Assembly: GCA_023389005.1 (NCBI GenBank) | Contig: JAEWFE010000316.1 | Span: 1-6,689 of the forward strand | DNA: 6,689 nt | DNA from: Bacillota bacterium | GTDB taxonomy: Bacteria; Bacillota; Bacilli; Lactobacillales; Enterococcaceae | Direction: 5' to 3' | Part shown: in pieces, positions 5,392-6,689 of the stretch | Position numbering within the stretch: position 1 is the stretch's first letter | How the letters are laid out: each line of letters starts with the position of its first letter | Made by a program: the position numbers and the translations under genes | The notes under the pieces: generated by a model | The model's database searches: none | Told to the model about the DNA's origin: nothing | The model's input: only the letters and a program-made list of their open reading frames with translations

Positions 5392-6283
5392 TTATGCAGC
5401 TAAAAGATGGAGCCTATATTGAACAGGACTCATCCATCCTAACTTTTCTTTTATTCGTTGTTCATTATAATACTTTATAAATCGTTCTATTTCCATTTTT
5501 AATTCCTCATAGCTATAGTAAATAACGCCATAGTATATCTCTTGCTTAAGCAGACCGAAGAAATTCTCCATTACGGAATTATCTAGACAGTTGCCCTTTC
5601 GAGACATGCTTTGAAATATTCGTTCTTCTTTTAGACTGTGAGAGTATGCCTTCATCTGGTATGCCCAACCCTGGTCAGAATGGAATGTTCGTCTATAAGG
5701 GCAGTCTGAAGTGATTTCAATGGCTTTATCCAAGGCATTCATTACATTCTTTGCTGAAGGTTTCTTATCGATGCTGTAACTTAGTATTTCTCCATTACAC
5801 ATATCCATAAATGGATCTAAATACAGCTTATGCATTGTCATATGTCCTTTGACATCAACTTCATAATACTTAAATTCAGTCGTATCCGTTGTGATTTTTT
5901 GATGGGGTATGTGCGTATTAAAGCGTCTGCGAATTCTGTTGGGTGCAATGGTACCAATCCTGCCCTTATAAGAACTATATTTCCTACTTTTGCGTGTGTA
6001 GGATGTCACCTGCAAGCCAAGTTTTTGAACTATTCGCTGAACCTTCTTTTTGTTGATGAGATATCCCTGATTATGAAGCTCTCCATGTATTCTACGATAT
6101 CCGTAATCCTTATTATTCTTACGGATTTCTTGGATTTTTTCTTCAAGTTCTTTGTCAGGATTTTCTCTATCAAATCGTTTTTGCCAATACATATATGTTG
6201 CTTTAGGCATGCCTGTATAAGAGAGAAGGTCTTTTAGTTTGAATTCTCGTCGGAGACTGTTGATGACGAGTGCCGTTCTCTCA
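5392..6283 (-). CDS. IS3-family transposase OrfB (catalytic DDE part)
   Basis: This is the integrase-like half of the transposase. Counting from the internal Met at 6210, an HTH_21-type region (about 20-68, with YGYRRIHGEL at 36-45) precedes an rve/DDE catalytic core. The core has Asp109 in TTDTTEF, Asp179 in FHSDQGW and Glu215 in NSVMENFFG; the last two are separated by 35 residues, the exact D-35-E spacing of IS3 transposases. The C-terminus FIKYYNEQRIKEKLGWMSP is also typical. The ATG at 6210 is not a real start: the frame upstream continues with conserved family sequence (NERTALVINSLRREFKLKDL, then LSYTG), reaching the A6 slip site, so the protein is made as an OrfAB fusion by -1 frameshifting. 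All three acidic residues are present and no stop interrupts it, so it is probably functional. Confidence 0.92.
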
Positions 6284-6689
6284 TTTTTTCCTCGTCCTCT
6301 AAACGCAGCCTCCTCAGTTCTTTTAAAAAGGCATTCTCAATTCTCAATTTAAGAAGTTCATCTTCTAGCTCTTTTACATGTTCTGCACTTGTATCAACAG
6401 AAGATTCTTCAACTGGTTTGTTTTGTGTATTGCCATTAGTTGTATTCAATGTTTTCTTTCGTCCCTTCTTGCGTGGTCTTAGGGCATCAGGACCAGCTGC
6501 ACGAAAGCGACTCACCCAATTTGTGATCATACTTGGATTAGTAATTCCTTCTTGCAGAGCTAAATCTTGATATGAGATTTCACTTGATAAATATAACTCT
6601 ACTATAGAAAGCTTCTTTTCAAAAGAATAAAAATCTTTTTTTCTAGAACGTTTTAATCCTTCATCACCAAATGCATTGTAATTATCCAC
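6234..6689 (-). CDS. IS3-family transposase OrfA (partial, start outside window)
   Basis: OrfA supplies DNA binding and multimerisation. Visible are a helix-turn-helix region (about FEKKLSIVELYLSSEISYQD through MITNWVSRF), a basic RKKGRKK segment and a leucine-zipper-like coiled coil (HVKELEDELLKLRIENAFLK) near the C-terminus. A GTG at the very edge (6689-6687) could be taken as a start, but the residues WV-type context expected there and the following DNYNAFGDEGLKRSRK match the middle of two-HTH OrfA proteins, where the segment follows a first HTH. I therefore treat the gene as running off the window. It ends at TAA 6234-6236, overlapping orfB by about 50 bases. Confidence 0.85.
   Translation of the reverse strand: MDNYNAFGDEGLKRSRKKDFYSFEKKLSIVELYLSSEISYQDLALQEGITNPSMITNWVSRFRAAGPDALRPRKKGRKKTLNTTNGNTQNKPVEESSVDTSAEHVKELEDELLKLRIENAFLKELRRLRLEDEEKMRERHSSSTVSDENSN
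6246..6270 (-). promoter_or_regulatory. Possible stem-loop stimulating the frameshift
   Basis: Six perfectly complementary bases (GACGAG 6265-6270 with CTCGTC 6246-6251) enclose a 13-base loop, beginning 13 bases downstream of the slip site on the transposase mRNA. Downstream structure stimulates frameshifting in several IS3 elements. This stem is short, so the role is tentative. Confidence 0.35.
6284..6289 (-). promoter_or_regulatory. A6 slip site for -1 ribosomal frameshifting (orfA to orfB)
   Basis: In the orfA frame the mRNA reads GAG GAA AAA ATG; slipping back one base on the A6 run continues as AAT GAG AGA ACG in the orfB frame. The predicted junction reads EDEEK-NERTALV, which restores the normal IS3 OrfAB sequence. 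The position agrees with other IS3-family elements. Confidence 0.75.

Larger units (their letters stand above)
5338..6689 (-). mobile_element. IS3-family insertion sequence, probably IS150 group (left part outside the window)
   Basis: The element is seen from its right-hand terminus (5338) through orfB and most of orfA, then leaves the window. Evidence is the TG-starting inverted repeat, two overlapping frames in the orfA/orfB arrangement, an A6 slip site, a DDE transposase and a long orfA with a leucine-zipper region. It lies downstream of and opposite to the sugar operon. The flanking bases left of it (AGG or GAGG, ending at 5337) could be a 3-4 base target duplication, but the other flank is not visible. 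Confidence 0.9.

Noticed and set aside
5830..6237. Plus-strand 135-codon reading frame inside the IS
   Set aside because: It is wholly antisense to the conserved transposase orfB frame and shows no domain of its own.
1..6689. CRISPR array, tRNA/rRNA gene, toxin-antitoxin pair or defence system
   Set aside because: No regularly spaced repeats, no tRNA- or rRNA-like folded sequence and no matching protein families were seen on either strand.

Overview
The window comes from a low-GC Gram-positive bacterium, most likely a member of the Lactobacillales (Enterococcaceae or Carnobacteriaceae are reasonable guesses). The evidence is AT-rich coding sequence, strong AGGAGG-type ribosome binding sites, intrinsic terminators, a PTS-based alpha-glucoside operon and an IS3-family element with the terminal sequence TGACCCCCAAAAGTTAGAC. 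The species cannot be fixed from this stretch alone.

Layout. Positions 1-104 are the 3' end of a plus-strand membrane transporter, probably a POT/PTR2 peptide transporter, closed by a clear intrinsic terminator (109-147). Directly beside it, on the minus strand, is the N-terminal stub of a family-4 glycosidase gene (165-415), broken at both ends. A 259-bp intergenic region with a perfect 12-bp-arm palindrome (486-512) separates this stub from a plus-strand MurR/RpiR regulator (675-1418), which has its own terminator. Then come a complete GH4 6-phospho-alpha-glucosidase (1542-2867), a PTS alpha-glucoside EIICB permease (2939-4504) and a separate PTS EIIA protein with a GTG start (4531-5019). 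A roughly 320-bp gene-free stretch follows, holding what looks like the relic terminus of an older IS. From 5338 to the right edge is an IS3-family insertion sequence on the minus strand, with orfB complete and orfA running off the window.

How the genes work together (inference from known families). EIIA passes phosphate from HPr to the Cys of the EIIB domain. The EIIC domain imports maltose or a related alpha-glucoside as its 6'-phosphate. The NAD- and Mn-dependent GH4 enzyme then splits it into glucose and glucose 6-phosphate. The SIS domain of the RpiR protein probably senses a phosphorylated sugar and controls the cluster. A cre-like site and a hairpin between the glycosidase and permease genes may tune the permease part.

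Every intact gene belongs to a known family and I see no new defence or biosynthetic system. The points that deserve attention are the decayed divergent paralogue of the glycosidase, the operator candidates, the CDQP variant of the GH4 signature, and the relic IS end beside the newer IS, whose own hairpin may now terminate the sugar operon.
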